Of a stretch of 64,000 nt of DNA, positions 42,319-50,672 are shown one piece after another. A program made the position numbers and the translations under genes. Position 1 is the stretch's first letter. The number at the start of each line of letters is the position of its first letter. The notes under the pieces were generated by a model. The model was not told the origin of the DNA, searched no databases, and worked only from the letters and a program-made list of their open reading frames with translations. The DNA is from Actinomycetota bacterium (GTDB taxonomy: Bacteria > Actinomycetota > Acidimicrobiia > Acidimicrobiales > Ilumatobacteraceae). The DNA lies in assembly GCA_016870775.1 (NCBI GenBank), contig VGAK01000007.1, positions 1 through 64,000 on the forward strand, in the 5' to 3' direction.

Positions 42319-43176
42319 CTAGCGGTTCTCGGCGTCGCTGGCGAGGTGTTTGGGGAGGCCCACGAGGTCGGTGAACTCGTCGAAACCGGTGATCCGATCC
42401 AGCACGGAGCGCATCGTGCCAGCGGTGTGCAGGTGCCGGTACCCCTCGGCGAGGGCGTGCGTCGCCCACAACAGCCCCGAGAGCGGCGAGACCACGAGCC
42501 GGAAGCCCAGGCCGGCCAACTCGTCCGGCGCAAGCAACGGAGTCTTGCCCTTCTCGACCATGTTCGCCACGAGCACCGCGTCGGGCAGGGCGGCCGCGAT
42601 CGCCTCGAGATCCCCCACCGATTGGGGTGCCTCCACGAAGACCGCATCGACTCCGAGATCGCGGGCCATCTTGGCGCGTTCGATCGCATCACCCAACCCG
42701 TGCACGGCGCGCGCATCAGTGCGTGCGGTCACGAAGAGGTCGTGTCGCCGCGCGAGTGCCGCGCGCAACTTGTCGAGCCACTCATCGGCTGCGATCACCT
42801 GTTTGTCGGCCATGTGACCGCACTTCTTCGGCCACACCTGGTCCTCGAGGAACATCCCGGTCGCGCCGGCTTCCTCCCACAACTCGACCGTGCGCGCAAC
42901 CTCGCCGGGGCCGCCGTACCCGGTGTCTGCATCCACCACGACCGAGACGTCGGGCACCTGCGCGCACACTCGCCGCGCCGCATCGGCCACCTGGTCGCGG
43001 CCGAGGATGCCGATGTCGGGTTCCCCGAGGTGAGTGCCCGCGAGAGCGAACCCCGAGAGGAACACGGTGTCGAACCCGGCGTCGCGCGCGAGGAGCGCCG
43101 AGAGCGGATCCCACACACCCGGCATCAGCACGGGCCTGGCTGCGATGCGCGCCCGGAGCGCGTCTGCACGGTTCAC
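42319..43176 (-). CDS. Isocitrate lyase/PEP mutase family enzyme
   Basis: 285 aa. TIM-barrel blocks: PGVWDPLSALLARDAGFDTVFLSGFAL split over ~19-46, VVVDADTGYGG near 84 (metal-binding Asp pair), FLEDQVWPKKCGHM near 113 with the KKCGH loop holding the catalytic Cys, and FVTARTDA near 148. The KKCGH motif marks lyases such as 2-methylisocitrate or dimethylmalate lyase, or the related oxaloacetate hydrolase group, rather than phosphonopyruvate enzymes. It overlaps the acyl-CoA synthetase gene by 4 bp, which suggests a carboxylic-acid catabolic pair. The TAG stop is also the start of a TAGATT hexamer that may be the metX promoter. Confidence 0.83.
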   Translation of the reverse strand: MNRADALRARIAARPVLMPGVWDPLSALLARDAGFDTVFLSGFALAGTHLGEPDIGILGRDQVADAARRVCAQVPDVSVVVDADTGYGGPGEVARTVELWEEAGATGMFLEDQVWPKKCGHMADKQVIAADEWLDKLRAALARRHDLFVTARTDARAVHGLGDAIERAKMARDLGVDAVFVEAPQSVGDLEAIAAALPDAVLVANMVEKGKTPLLAPDELAGLGFRLVVSPLSGLLWATHALAEGYRHLHTAGTMRSVLDRITGFDEFTDLVGLPKHLASDAENR

Positions 43177-44792
43177 TTCACGCCGAGGGTGTCCATCGCG
43201 TGCTGCTTGAGCCGCTTGTAATCCACCTTGCCGTTCGGTGCGCGCCCGATCGTGGGAACGATCACGAGGTGTCGGGGCGACTTGTAGGCCGCGAGGTGGC
43301 TCTTGACGTGCTCGGAGAGTTCCTCGAGCGTCGGGCTCACCGCGCCCTCGGTCTCCACCACCGCACAGATCGTCTCCACCCAGCGCGGATCGGGAATGCC
43401 CACCGCCACCGCGTCACGCACGGCCGGGTGGCGCTTCAGGGTCTCCTCGACCTCCTCGGGGAAGACCTTCTCGCCGCCGGTGTTGATGCACACCGACCCC
43501 CGACCGAGCAGGTGCAGGGTGCCGTCTGGATTCACCTCGGCCCAATCCCCGGGCACCGTCCAGCGACGACCCTCGAAGGTGCGGAACGTCGCGGCGGTCT
43601 TGGCCTCGTCCTTGTAGTAGCCGAGGGGGATTGCGCCTCCCACCGCGACGAGTCCGCGCTCGCCCGAGCCGGGCTCGACGCGACGGCCGTCCTCGGTGAA
43701 GACGACGCAGTTCGGCCCGAGGGCGAACTGGGCGGTCTTGGCCGGCGCACCTTTGGTGGAGACCGATGCGCCCATGCCGACGGCCTCGGAAGACCCGAAC
43801 GAGTCGGTGATCACCATCTGGGGAATGTGCTCGAGGAGACCCTCCTTGTTCTCCTGGCTCCACATCACCCCCGAGGAACCCATCTGCACCACGCTCGAGA
43901 GGTCGTATGCACCGGGGTTGTCGTTCAGGTGGTCGAGCATCGGACCGGTGAAGGCCTGCCCCACGACCACGATCGTGTTCACGCGGCGGTTCTGAGTGGT
44001 CGACCAGATCACCCCGGGGTCCAGGTTGCGGTTCGGCAGGGTGATCACGCAACCCGCGTTGGCGAAATTGATGAAGGATGAGAACTGACCGGTGCCGTGC
44101 ATCAGCGGACAACAGACCAGGCTCCTCGGTCCCTCGCCACCGGTCTCGACGCGCGCGATGATCTCGGCCACGCTCTCTGCCGGGGGGACGCCCATCAGCG
44201 GGTTGGCGCCGAACCCGAGCACCGCGGCGAGGTCGTCCAGTCGCCACATCACGCCCTTGGGCATGCCTGTGGTGCCACCGGTGTAGAGGAACAACATGTC
44301 GTCACCCGACAACGCCCGCGGGGGCACGATGTCGGCCACGGGCACCGCCACCACCGCCTCGTAGTCCACGGCCCACCCGGGAACCTCGGTCACCTCGTCG
44401 GCGACCATGTACCACCGCTTCACCTGCGGGAGACGCCCACGCACACCGTCGATCAACTTGGCGAACACACCGTGGAACACCACCGCCTCGGCATCGGCGT
44501 TGTCGAAGAGATAGACGATCTCCTCCGGCCCGTACCGGTAGTTGGTGTTGACGGGCACGAAGCCCGAGAGGAACGAGGCGAAGATCGACTCGCTGTACTC
44601 GGGGCAGTTGTAGAGATACTGGGCGACCTTGGAGTCGGGGCCCAGGCCCGCGGCCAGCATGTCGGCGGCGAGCGCGTTCGACCTCGAGTGGAACTCGCCC
44701 CACGAGCGGACGAGTTCGCCGTGCATGAGCGCCGGTCGTCCCGGGTCCACCTCGGCGATTCCCTTCCACAGCACGCCGTAGTTCCACGTCAT
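43173..44792 (-). CDS. Acyl-CoA synthetase (AMP-forming ligase)
   Basis: 539 aa, ATG at 44792 with GGGGAGGGG 6 nt upstream. ANL superfamily: P-loop LFLYTGGTTGMPKGVMW near residue 175, adenine motif ITDSFGSSEAVGMG near 325, GDWAEVNPDGTLHLLGRGSVCINTGGEKVFPEEVE over ~410-450 (hinge Asp region), and the catalytic Lys in RAPNGKVDYKRLK near 520. It activates a fatty or other carboxylic acid to the CoA ester. It is upstream of and overlapping a PEP-mutase-family gene. It resembles actinobacterial FadD proteins, so a lipid-like substrate is probable. Confidence 0.9.
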   Translation of the reverse strand: MTWNYGVLWKGIAEVDPGRPALMHGELVRSWGEFHSRSNALAADMLAAGLGPDSKVAQYLYNCPEYSESIFASFLSGFVPVNTNYRYGPEEIVYLFDNADAEAVVFHGVFAKLIDGVRGRLPQVKRWYMVADEVTEVPGWAVDYEAVVAVPVADIVPPRALSGDDMLFLYTGGTTGMPKGVMWRLDDLAAVLGFGANPLMGVPPAESVAEIIARVETGGEGPRSLVCCPLMHGTGQFSSFINFANAGCVITLPNRNLDPGVIWSTTQNRRVNTIVVVGQAFTGPMLDHLNDNPGAYDLSSVVQMGSSGVMWSQENKEGLLEHIPQMVITDSFGSSEAVGMGASVSTKGAPAKTAQFALGPNCVVFTEDGRRVEPGSGERGLVAVGGAIPLGYYKDEAKTAATFRTFEGRRWTVPGDWAEVNPDGTLHLLGRGSVCINTGGEKVFPEEVEETLKRHPAVRDAVAVGIPDPRWVETICAVVETEGAVSPTLEELSEHVKSHLAAYKSPRHLVIVPTIGRAPNGKVDYKRLKQHAMDTLGVK

Positions 44793-44942
44793 CCCAGGTC
44801 CCCTCCCCGATCGATGTCGCCCGACGGTAGCAACCGCGAGCCGTCCCGGACAGGTGCGGACACGCACCGAACCGGGGGTTGCCGTCGCCCCGGGCCATCG
44901 CTACGGTGTGTCGGTATCCAGCGGGCGGAGTTGGAGTTGATC

Positions 44943-45266
44943 ATGTCGCGTGTCCCCGAATCTTCCGGCGGGCAGCCAGATTCGGGCAAGCAGCCAGATT
45001 CAGTTGGGCAACCAGATTCAGTTGGGCGTTCAGAGGTGGCCCCGCACGGGAGATACCTGACCAAGAAGGACGTCGAGGTGCTCGTGTCGGCCTACGACGA
45101 CGAACCCGTCCACGCTCTGCTCGCGGCTCTCCTGATTGTCGGAGCACCGGATGCTCTGCGTGTCTGCGTGCCGACGATGACGCAACTCGAACGAGATTGC
45201 TTGCTGAAGGACCTGATCGAGTGGCGCGGACTCACCCCGCCCACCGGTTCCCGCATCGACACCTGA
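44943..45266 (+). CDS. 107-aa protein with repeated Pro-Asp-Ser N-terminus
   Basis: 107 aa, ATG with GGAG about 9 nt upstream. Residues ~12-29 are three imperfect repeats around QPDSVG, encoded by an 18-bp tandem repeat with unusually high AT for this DNA. The remainder (TKKDVEVLVSAYDDEPVHALLAALLIVG) is helical with a hydrophobic stretch that is too short to be a sure membrane span, then ERDCLLKDLIEWRGL. No family is recognised. It lies between the divergent acyl-CoA synthetase and the convergent APH-like gene (12 bp). Confidence 0.5.
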   Translation: MSRVPESSGGQPDSGKQPDSVGQPDSVGRSEVAPHGRYLTKKDVEVLVSAYDDEPVHALLAALLIVGAPDALRVCVPTMTQLERDCLLKDLIEWRGLTPPTGSRIDT

Positions 45267-45278
45267 GCTGGGCGGTGG

Positions 45279-46337
45279 TCAGCGGCACAATGCGATCGAG
45301 TCGTGGTCGAGGGCCTGGAGCGCGTGGCGCGTCGCCATCGCCGTGAACATCTGGTCACCCCGATCGGTGCGCTGCACGATTTGTGAGGCCACCACGGCCA
45401 TCACGACCCCCGAGAGGGCCTCGCGCCGGTAGTGCGTACGCACCCAGTCACGGTCGAGCCGGTGACCGTAGGCCTCGACACCATCGATGTAGAGATCGAC
45501 GAGATCCCACTCGTGGCGCCGGCGCTCCTGCGGCAGGAGACCGGCACCGATGAAGTACGCGAGATCCACGATGCCGTTGCCGTGCCCGGGCGTCTGCCAA
45601 TCGACCACCGCGCACGGCACGCCACCGGTCCCCGATGCGAACAACATGTTGTCGAGCCGGTAGTCGCCGTGGGTCACCGTGAACGGCTCATCCTTGGCGG
45701 CGATGAATCCGTCGAGTGATTGCTCCAACTCGTCGATGAGCGCGGGACCGGCATCGCCGGCCGCCTCGCGCAAGGATGCACCGAAAGTGGCGAGGAACCC
45801 CGGCTTGACCATCTGGTAGATGAACTTCAACTGCGCAGCCCCGTCGGTCTCGCTGCGGCGCTGCAACCAGTCCACGTCCCAGAGGGAAGGGTCGTTCCAA
45901 CGGGGACCGTGGAGTCGTGCGAGTTCGGCGACGGCGATTCGCGCATGATCAATCGAGCAACCGGTGATCTGGTTTCCCTGTTCGGCGGGCGCCATGTCCT
46001 CGAGAACGATCACGAAGTCCCCCGCGGCCGCGTGCCGGTCGGCGAAGTGACACCGCGGCGCGCGCACATCGACCGTGCCCGCGATCTCGAGGTAGAACTT
46101 CACCTCGCGCTCGTAGTTGCCCAGTGAGATTCCGGTGGAGCGGCTGGTCGCATCCTCCGAGGCGAGTTTCACCACCACACTCCCGGGAACACCCTCCCCC
46201 CGGAGTCGGTACCGCAGGTTCATCCCCACGAGGCCGTCCCCGATGCGGGTCGGCTCCCCCGCCGTGACCGGCGTCGCGAAGATCTCGCTCCACCACGCGT
46301 CGTCCAGCGATGCGATGTCGTAGACCGCCGCCCCCAT
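45279..46337 (-). CDS. Aminoglycoside-phosphotransferase-fold (APH/ecdysteroid-kinase-like) kinase
   Basis: 352 aa. Protein-kinase-like fold: VVVKLASED near residue 65 (ATP-binding Lys), FVIVLEDMAPAEQG near 125, catalytic Brenner motif VTHGDYRLDNMLFA near 225, and Mg motif CAVVDWQTPGHG near 245. The family phosphorylates small molecules (sugars, sterols, choline, aminoglycosides). There is no sign of a resistance context. Neighbouring acyl-CoA genes make a metabolic hydroxyl substrate more likely. ATG with TACCGT 7 nt upstream; 46 bp from the divergent SURF1 gene. Confidence 0.83.
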   Translation of the reverse strand: MGAAVYDIASLDDAWWSEIFATPVTAGEPTRIGDGLVGMNLRYRLRGEGVPGSVVVKLASEDATSRSTGISLGNYEREVKFYLEIAGTVDVRAPRCHFADRHAAAGDFVIVLEDMAPAEQGNQITGCSIDHARIAVAELARLHGPRWNDPSLWDVDWLQRRSETDGAAQLKFIYQMVKPGFLATFGASLREAAGDAGPALIDELEQSLDGFIAAKDEPFTVTHGDYRLDNMLFASGTGGVPCAVVDWQTPGHGNGIVDLAYFIGAGLLPQERRRHEWDLVDLYIDGVEAYGHRLDRDWVRTHYRREALSGVVMAVVASQIVQRTDRGDQMFTAMATRHALQALDHDSIALCR

Positions 46338-46344
46338 GGACGCG

Positions 46345-46350
46345 ACGGTA
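46345..46350 (-). promoter_or_regulatory. -10-like TACCGT before the APH-like ATG
   Basis: TACCGT, 7-nt spacer, ATG (46335-46337). The divergent SURF1 gene has TAGCGT (46370-46375) 8 nt before its ATG, so two promoters may share about 47 bp. Confidence 0.45.
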
Positions 46351-46383
46351 GTGCCCGAACGACCGCCGGTAGCGTTCGAATCG

Positions 46384-47148
46384 ATGAGGCGCCTCGCCAC
46401 CCCCCGATGGCTCTTGGTGCATGTTCTCGTGGCGGGGCTCGCGGTGCTGATGGTCAACCTCGGGTTCTGGCAGCTCGACCGGCTCGAGACCAAGCGTGAG
46501 GTGAACGCCGCGGTCGCGGCCCGTGGTGCGGCCCCGGTTGCCGATCTCGCCACGGTGCTGGCGCCGGGAGCCGGACCCGACGAGTCGCTCGAGTGGCGGC
46601 GCGTCACGGCTGCGGGCACATGGGTTCCCGACGGGGCCGTCACCGTGCTGAACCGGTCGGCCGACGGAGTGGCCGGGACGCACTCGATCGTTCCGGTGCT
46701 CCTCGGGGACGATCGCATCCTCCTCGTGAACCGCGGCTTTGTTCCCCTCACAGAGACCGTCTCGACCCCCCGCGGCGCGGTGACCGTCGCGGGCTATCTG
46801 CGCCCGTCCGAGCGGCGCGGCCCGCTCGGGGTGGTCGACTCCAGTGACACCACCACGACCGAGTTCCAGAGGCTCGACATCTCCCTCATTGCCCGGCTCC
46901 TCGGCGCCGATGCGGTTCCGATGTGGATGCAACTGGCTGATCAGTCACCACGGACGATGAGCGACTGGCCGGCGGCGATCCCGTTGCCCGAACCGGACGA
47001 GGGTCCACACCTGTCGTACGCGTTCCAGTGGTTCTTCTTCTCCCTCGTCGCCGTGGCCGGATGGCTGGTCGCGGTCCGGAGGTCGCTCCGCGCGCCGGAT
47101 GCAACCGGCACGGTCGAGCGCGAGCCGACTGGACCCTCGACCGACTAG
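46384..47148 (+). CDS. SURF1-family membrane protein
   Basis: 254 aa from ATG 46384; an ATG at 46336 would overlap the divergent gene. Two membrane helices, residues ~9-26 and ~210-228, flank an extracytoplasmic domain. Signature: VNLGFWQLDRLETKREVN at the end of helix 1, RRVTAAGTWV near 78, LLVNRGFVPL near 118, and HLSYAFQWFFFSLVA at the second helix, the characteristic SURF1 C-terminus. SURF1 assists heme-copper oxidase assembly (heme a insertion). No cytochrome oxidase gene is in the window. Confidence 0.87.
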   Translation: MRRLATPRWLLVHVLVAGLAVLMVNLGFWQLDRLETKREVNAAVAARGAAPVADLATVLAPGAGPDESLEWRRVTAAGTWVPDGAVTVLNRSADGVAGTHSIVPVLLGDDRILLVNRGFVPLTETVSTPRGAVTVAGYLRPSERRGPLGVVDSSDTTTTEFQRLDISLIARLLGADAVPMWMQLADQSPRTMSDWPAAIPLPEPDEGPHLSYAFQWFFFSLVAVAGWLVAVRRSLRAPDATGTVEREPTGPSTD

Positions 47149-48074
47149 CCCGGCGTCTCCATGGCGCGCATGCGTCGGAACTGCTCGACCACATCGGGAC
47201 TCTTGTGGGCGGGGTCGAGCGTGCGGTACACGGTGTCGACGTTCACCGCGAGTCGGCCGTGCTCTCCCCACTCGGAGAACCCGTCGAGGGCGATGTCGCG
47301 CGCGGCATCCCACGCGTCCATCCCACCGTGGAACCGGTCGGTCGCCTCGTGCACCACGAAGGCCAGGTAGTCACGGATCGCCACGACGCCGGCCTTGTCG
47401 GTGAGCGGGCCGTGCCCGGGCACGATGTGGTCGACATCGGACGCACAGATAAGGTCGCACGCCGCGATCCAGTTCTCGAGTGGCCCCACCCACACGATGG
47501 GTGTGCCACCTATGAAGAGGATGTCGCCGCTGTAGACCACCTTGGCGTCGGGCACGAACACAAGCGTGTCGCCGCGCGTGTGGGCCGGCCCCACCTCGAC
47601 CAGTTCGACCTGCCGACCACCCACCTCGAACTCGAACCGACCCGTGAATGTGCGGGTCGGGAGCACCGGCTCGATGCCCTCGAAGTCGAACTCGCCGAAG
47701 AACCCGCGGAACAGATCACCCACCTCGCCCGGTGCCTTGTTGAGCGCGGCCAGCATCGCCGGGGGCACCTCGGCCATCTCGTGCGCGGTGGCATCGGAGG
47801 CGATGATCTCGGCGTCCCGCACGAGTTGGTTGCCGTAGCAGTGGTCCCCGTTGGCGTGCGTGTTGACCACCGTCGAGATCGGCGCGGTTCGGGTGGCACC
47901 ACCCATCGCATCGAGCATCCGTCGCGTGATCTTGAGGTCGAACAGCGTGTCGACGAGGAGCGATTGACCGTCCCCGACGACGAGCCCCGCGTTCGACCAC
48001 CCCCATCCACCGTCGGGCTGGAGATATGCGTGGCACCCCTCGGCCAGTTCGTGAAGTCCCAGTGTGTAGGTCAT
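47145..48074 (-). CDS. MBL-fold metallohydrolase
   Basis: 309 aa, ATG at 48074 within an overlap with the GMC gene. Metallo-beta-lactamase fold: NTHANGDHCYGN near residue 75 (THxxGDH, first His pair and Asp), later His in GPAHTRGDTLVF near 158, metal-bridging Asp in VVYSGDILF near 172, and the final His in VPGHGPL near 212. The first motif lacks the second His of canonical HxHxDH (HANGDH), as in quinoprotein-associated MBL proteins. Substrate unknown. It is co-transcribed downstream of the short GMC oxidoreductase; the 3' end overlaps SURF1 by 4 bp. Confidence 0.83.
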   Translation of the reverse strand: MTYTLGLHELAEGCHAYLQPDGGWGWSNAGLVVGDGQSLLVDTLFDLKITRRMLDAMGGATRTAPISTVVNTHANGDHCYGNQLVRDAEIIASDATAHEMAEVPPAMLAALNKAPGEVGDLFRGFFGEFDFEGIEPVLPTRTFTGRFEFEVGGRQVELVEVGPAHTRGDTLVFVPDAKVVYSGDILFIGGTPIVWVGPLENWIAACDLICASDVDHIVPGHGPLTDKAGVVAIRDYLAFVVHEATDRFHGGMDAWDAARDIALDGFSEWGEHGRLAVNVDTVYRTLDPAHKSPDVVEQFRRMRAMETPG

Positions 48075-49213
48075 CGCATCTCTTCCCCCATCGCGGTGGC
48101 GATCCGCAACGCCTCCATTGTGACAGGCGCCGCCGGGGTCACGGCCGGGACACCGGCCAGCACGGACGCGTCGGCGATCCGGACTCCCCCCACGCCGAGC
48201 AACCGGCCCTCGCCATCGACGGACATCGCGCACGACGAGGTCGCGTGCGACACCAGGGCGGGCGCCGGGAGACCGTGGGCGATGAAACCGCACGCGTCGG
48301 CGAGCCGGTCGAGCATCGCGCTCATCTCGGTGTGGGCGATGCGATCCCCCGGCGTGGAGAGATCGCCGAAGTGGAACGCGATGCGTCCGTCATCGAGCAC
48401 CACACGACCACGCGACTCGACCTCCATCAGCGACGACATCATCAAGCCGATGTCGCTGTCGTGGGCCGATGCGCGCTCGTAGACGATGGTCAGCACCGCG
48501 CGGCCGTTCGTGGTCCGCGCCTCGTGCACGACCGCCGCATCGAAGCGACCCTCGCCGGCGAGTGCATGGAACACGAGCGCGAGCGTCGGATGGTTCTGGA
48601 GCCCCTCGCCGATGTGCGGCACCAGGCGGTCGAGCCCGGACCGCAGGAGCAACACGGGTGTGAGGATCGCTCCGGCACACACCACCACAGACGAGCACTC
48701 GATCTCACCGGTCGCGGTGACCACGGCCACGGCCGCGCCGTCGCGGATCACGAGCCTCTCTGCGGTGGTCCGGCGGTGCTCGATGCGCCCCTCCTCCACG
48801 AGGTGCGATGCGACCCGTCCCGGATTCCACCGTCCCCCGTTCCACCACAGGCGCACCCTGCGCCCGCCGGCGCCGAGGAGCGCGAGCGACGCGGGTCCCA
48901 TCTCGTCCTCGTCGGCATCACGCGTGAGTTCTGCCACGTGCAAGGGTGGATCACCCGAGAGCACGAGACCGTTCACCGCGCTCCCACCACCCAGCACGCG
49001 GGGTTGGGTGTAGCCCTCGAGAGACCACGTGTCGGTGGCGGCGAGGACGTCGAAGAACCTCGGCTCGTCGTCCATGGGACTGGACGCGCCGGGCTCGACG
49101 AGGATGATCTCGCGGTCGGTGGCGTGCGCGAGGTGGGCGACCACCGTCGATCCGGCGGTCCCCCCGCCGACGACCACCACCGGTGGACGCGTGCTGGGTG
49201 CGTGCCCGACCAC
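48071..49213 (-). CDS. Short GMC-family oxidoreductase
   Basis: 380 aa, GTG start. FAD Rossmann GGGTAGSTVVAHLA near residue 17, LVEPGASS near 38, GGGSAVNGLVLSG near 76, ADP-loop SSVVVCAGAILTPVLLLRSG near 175, and a C-terminal block SHATSSCAMSVDGEG plus VRIADASVLAGVPAVTPAAPV near 325-360. Compared with normal GMC enzymes (500-600 aa) most of the substrate domain insertions are missing. The His of HATSSC is kept. GMC enzymes oxidise alcohols with FAD. It is linked in an operon with the MBL protein (4-bp overlap) and the VWA/MoxR genes (6 bp), so it may be processed or assisted by them. Confidence 0.75.
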   Translation of the reverse strand: MVGHAPSTRPPVVVVGGGTAGSTVVAHLAHATDREIILVEPGASSPMDDEPRFFDVLAATDTWSLEGYTQPRVLGGGSAVNGLVLSGDPPLHVAELTRDADEDEMGPASLALLGAGGRRVRLWWNGGRWNPGRVASHLVEEGRIEHRRTTAERLVIRDGAAVAVVTATGEIECSSVVVCAGAILTPVLLLRSGLDRLVPHIGEGLQNHPTLALVFHALAGEGRFDAAVVHEARTTNGRAVLTIVYERASAHDSDIGLMMSSLMEVESRGRVVLDDGRIAFHFGDLSTPGDRIAHTEMSAMLDRLADACGFIAHGLPAPALVSHATSSCAMSVDGEGRLLGVGGVRIADASVLAGVPAVTPAAPVTMEALRIATAMGEEMR

Positions 49214-49219
49214 GACGGC

Positions 49220-50662
49220 TCAGGCCAGCATCTCGACGAAGGCCTCCAGCTGCCGGAGATTGCGGCACTCGAAGACGCCGTCGGTGAAGGTGCCGTACTC
49301 GCCCACGATCGAGTCGCCGGTGTTCCAGTACGAACGCGGCTCGGGATTCAACCAGTAGACGTGCCGCGCCTTATGGCTCATCTCCTTGACGACCCACGAC
49401 TGCGACGCGTGGTAGTTGTTCCGCGCATCGCCCAGGAGGATCACCGTCGACTTCGGGCCGATCTCCTTGCCCCACCGGTCCCAGAACACCTCGAAGGCGT
49501 GCCCGTAGTCGCTGTGGCCGTCAACCCACACGACGTCGGCCTCGGTGTTGATGCGGTGGATGGCCTCGGAGATGTCCTCGGTCTTCTTGAAGTAGTCAGT
49601 CACCTCGTCGATGCCGTCGATGAACACGAATGCGCGCACCTTCGAGAACTGGTTCGAGATCGCGTACACCAGCATCAGGGTGAACCGCGCGAAGGCAGCG
49701 ACACTGCCGGAAATGTCGGCCACGACCACGAGCTCGGGCTTGGCGGGCCGCGGATACTTGAACTTCGGCTCGGCCGGCACGCCGCCGTAGGCGAGGCTGT
49801 GGCGCACGGTGTTGCGGAAGTCGAGCGGGCCCTTGCGACCGTGGCGGCGCTTGCGCGCGAGACGCGCGGCCAGTTTGCGGGTGAGGGGCTGGAGGGCCTT
49901 CTTCAGGTTCTGCATCTCGTCGCGGCTCGCGTGCATGAACTCGACATCCTCTGGGAGCGGCTTGCGGAGTGTCTTTGCCATCGCCTCGGCGCCACGGTCG
50001 GCCACGAGGCGCCTTCGGATCTCGGCCTCGACCTCCTGCTTGAACTTCTCTATGCGGTCCTGGTACTCGTCGCGCTCGAGGCGCTCCTCCAGCGAGGTGA
50101 GATCGCCCCCCACCTGCTGGCGACTCTGTTCCATCAACTTCTCGAGCATCCCGTCCAGATCGAGGTTTCGCAGCGTCCGGTACAGGTAGTAGGTGCCACC
50201 CACCGGCCGGCCGGGCTCCATGCCCGCGAAGCGCTGGACCGCCTGGCGTGCGAGGGCGCGCATCATGGCCTGGTCGCCGTTCATGAGTGCGCTCATCAGG
50301 ATGCTCATGAGCTCCTCGGCAGTGAGCTGCTCCATCGCACCACCGCTGCCCTCGCCGGGACCCTGGCGCATCTGATCCATCTGTTCCTGCATCTCGCGGA
50401 AGAAATCGTCGAGGTCGCTCTCGGTGCCGTCGATCTTGTACTCGGGACCCCGGAGACTGAAGTAGACCTCGAAGACGGTCTCGAAGGAGCGCCAGTGCGC
50501 GTTGTTCTTCACCAGCGTCGCGCCGAGGGCGTACTTGAAGGCCTCACGATCCTCGAGCGGGATGTGCTGGATCGCCTCCATGGCGTCGAGGTTCTCGGTG
50601 AGGCTCACGGGCAGGCCCGCGTTCCTCAGTTCTGTGATGAACCCGGAGAGAAGATCGAGCAC
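49220..50662 (-). CDS. VWA-domain protein, CoxE-like
   Basis: 480 aa, GTG start. The N-terminal ~270 residues are helical and strongly charged, with a Met/Gln-rich segment near 95-125. The VWA domain (from ~305) has MIDAS VVVADISGSV (DxSxS) near 317, a DGHSDYGHAF Thr/Ser-equivalent region near 390, and STVILLGDARNN near 415. CoxE-like VWA proteins work with MoxR ATPases such as the one encoded 10 bp upstream. In CO-dehydrogenase systems this pair helps assemble the molybdenum-copper site. Here the client may be the Mop-type hydroxylase or the GMC/MBL proteins; that is inference. Confidence 0.86.
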   Translation of the reverse strand: MLDLLSGFITELRNAGLPVSLTENLDAMEAIQHIPLEDREAFKYALGATLVKNNAHWRSFETVFEVYFSLRGPEYKIDGTESDLDDFFREMQEQMDQMRQGPGEGSGGAMEQLTAEELMSILMSALMNGDQAMMRALARQAVQRFAGMEPGRPVGGTYYLYRTLRNLDLDGMLEKLMEQSRQQVGGDLTSLEERLERDEYQDRIEKFKQEVEAEIRRRLVADRGAEAMAKTLRKPLPEDVEFMHASRDEMQNLKKALQPLTRKLAARLARKRRHGRKGPLDFRNTVRHSLAYGGVPAEPKFKYPRPAKPELVVVADISGSVAAFARFTLMLVYAISNQFSKVRAFVFIDGIDEVTDYFKKTEDISEAIHRINTEADVVWVDGHSDYGHAFEVFWDRWGKEIGPKSTVILLGDARNNYHASQSWVVKEMSHKARHVYWLNPEPRSYWNTGDSIVGEYGTFTDGVFECRNLRQLEAFVEMLA

Positions 50663-50672
50663 GCGAGCCCCC

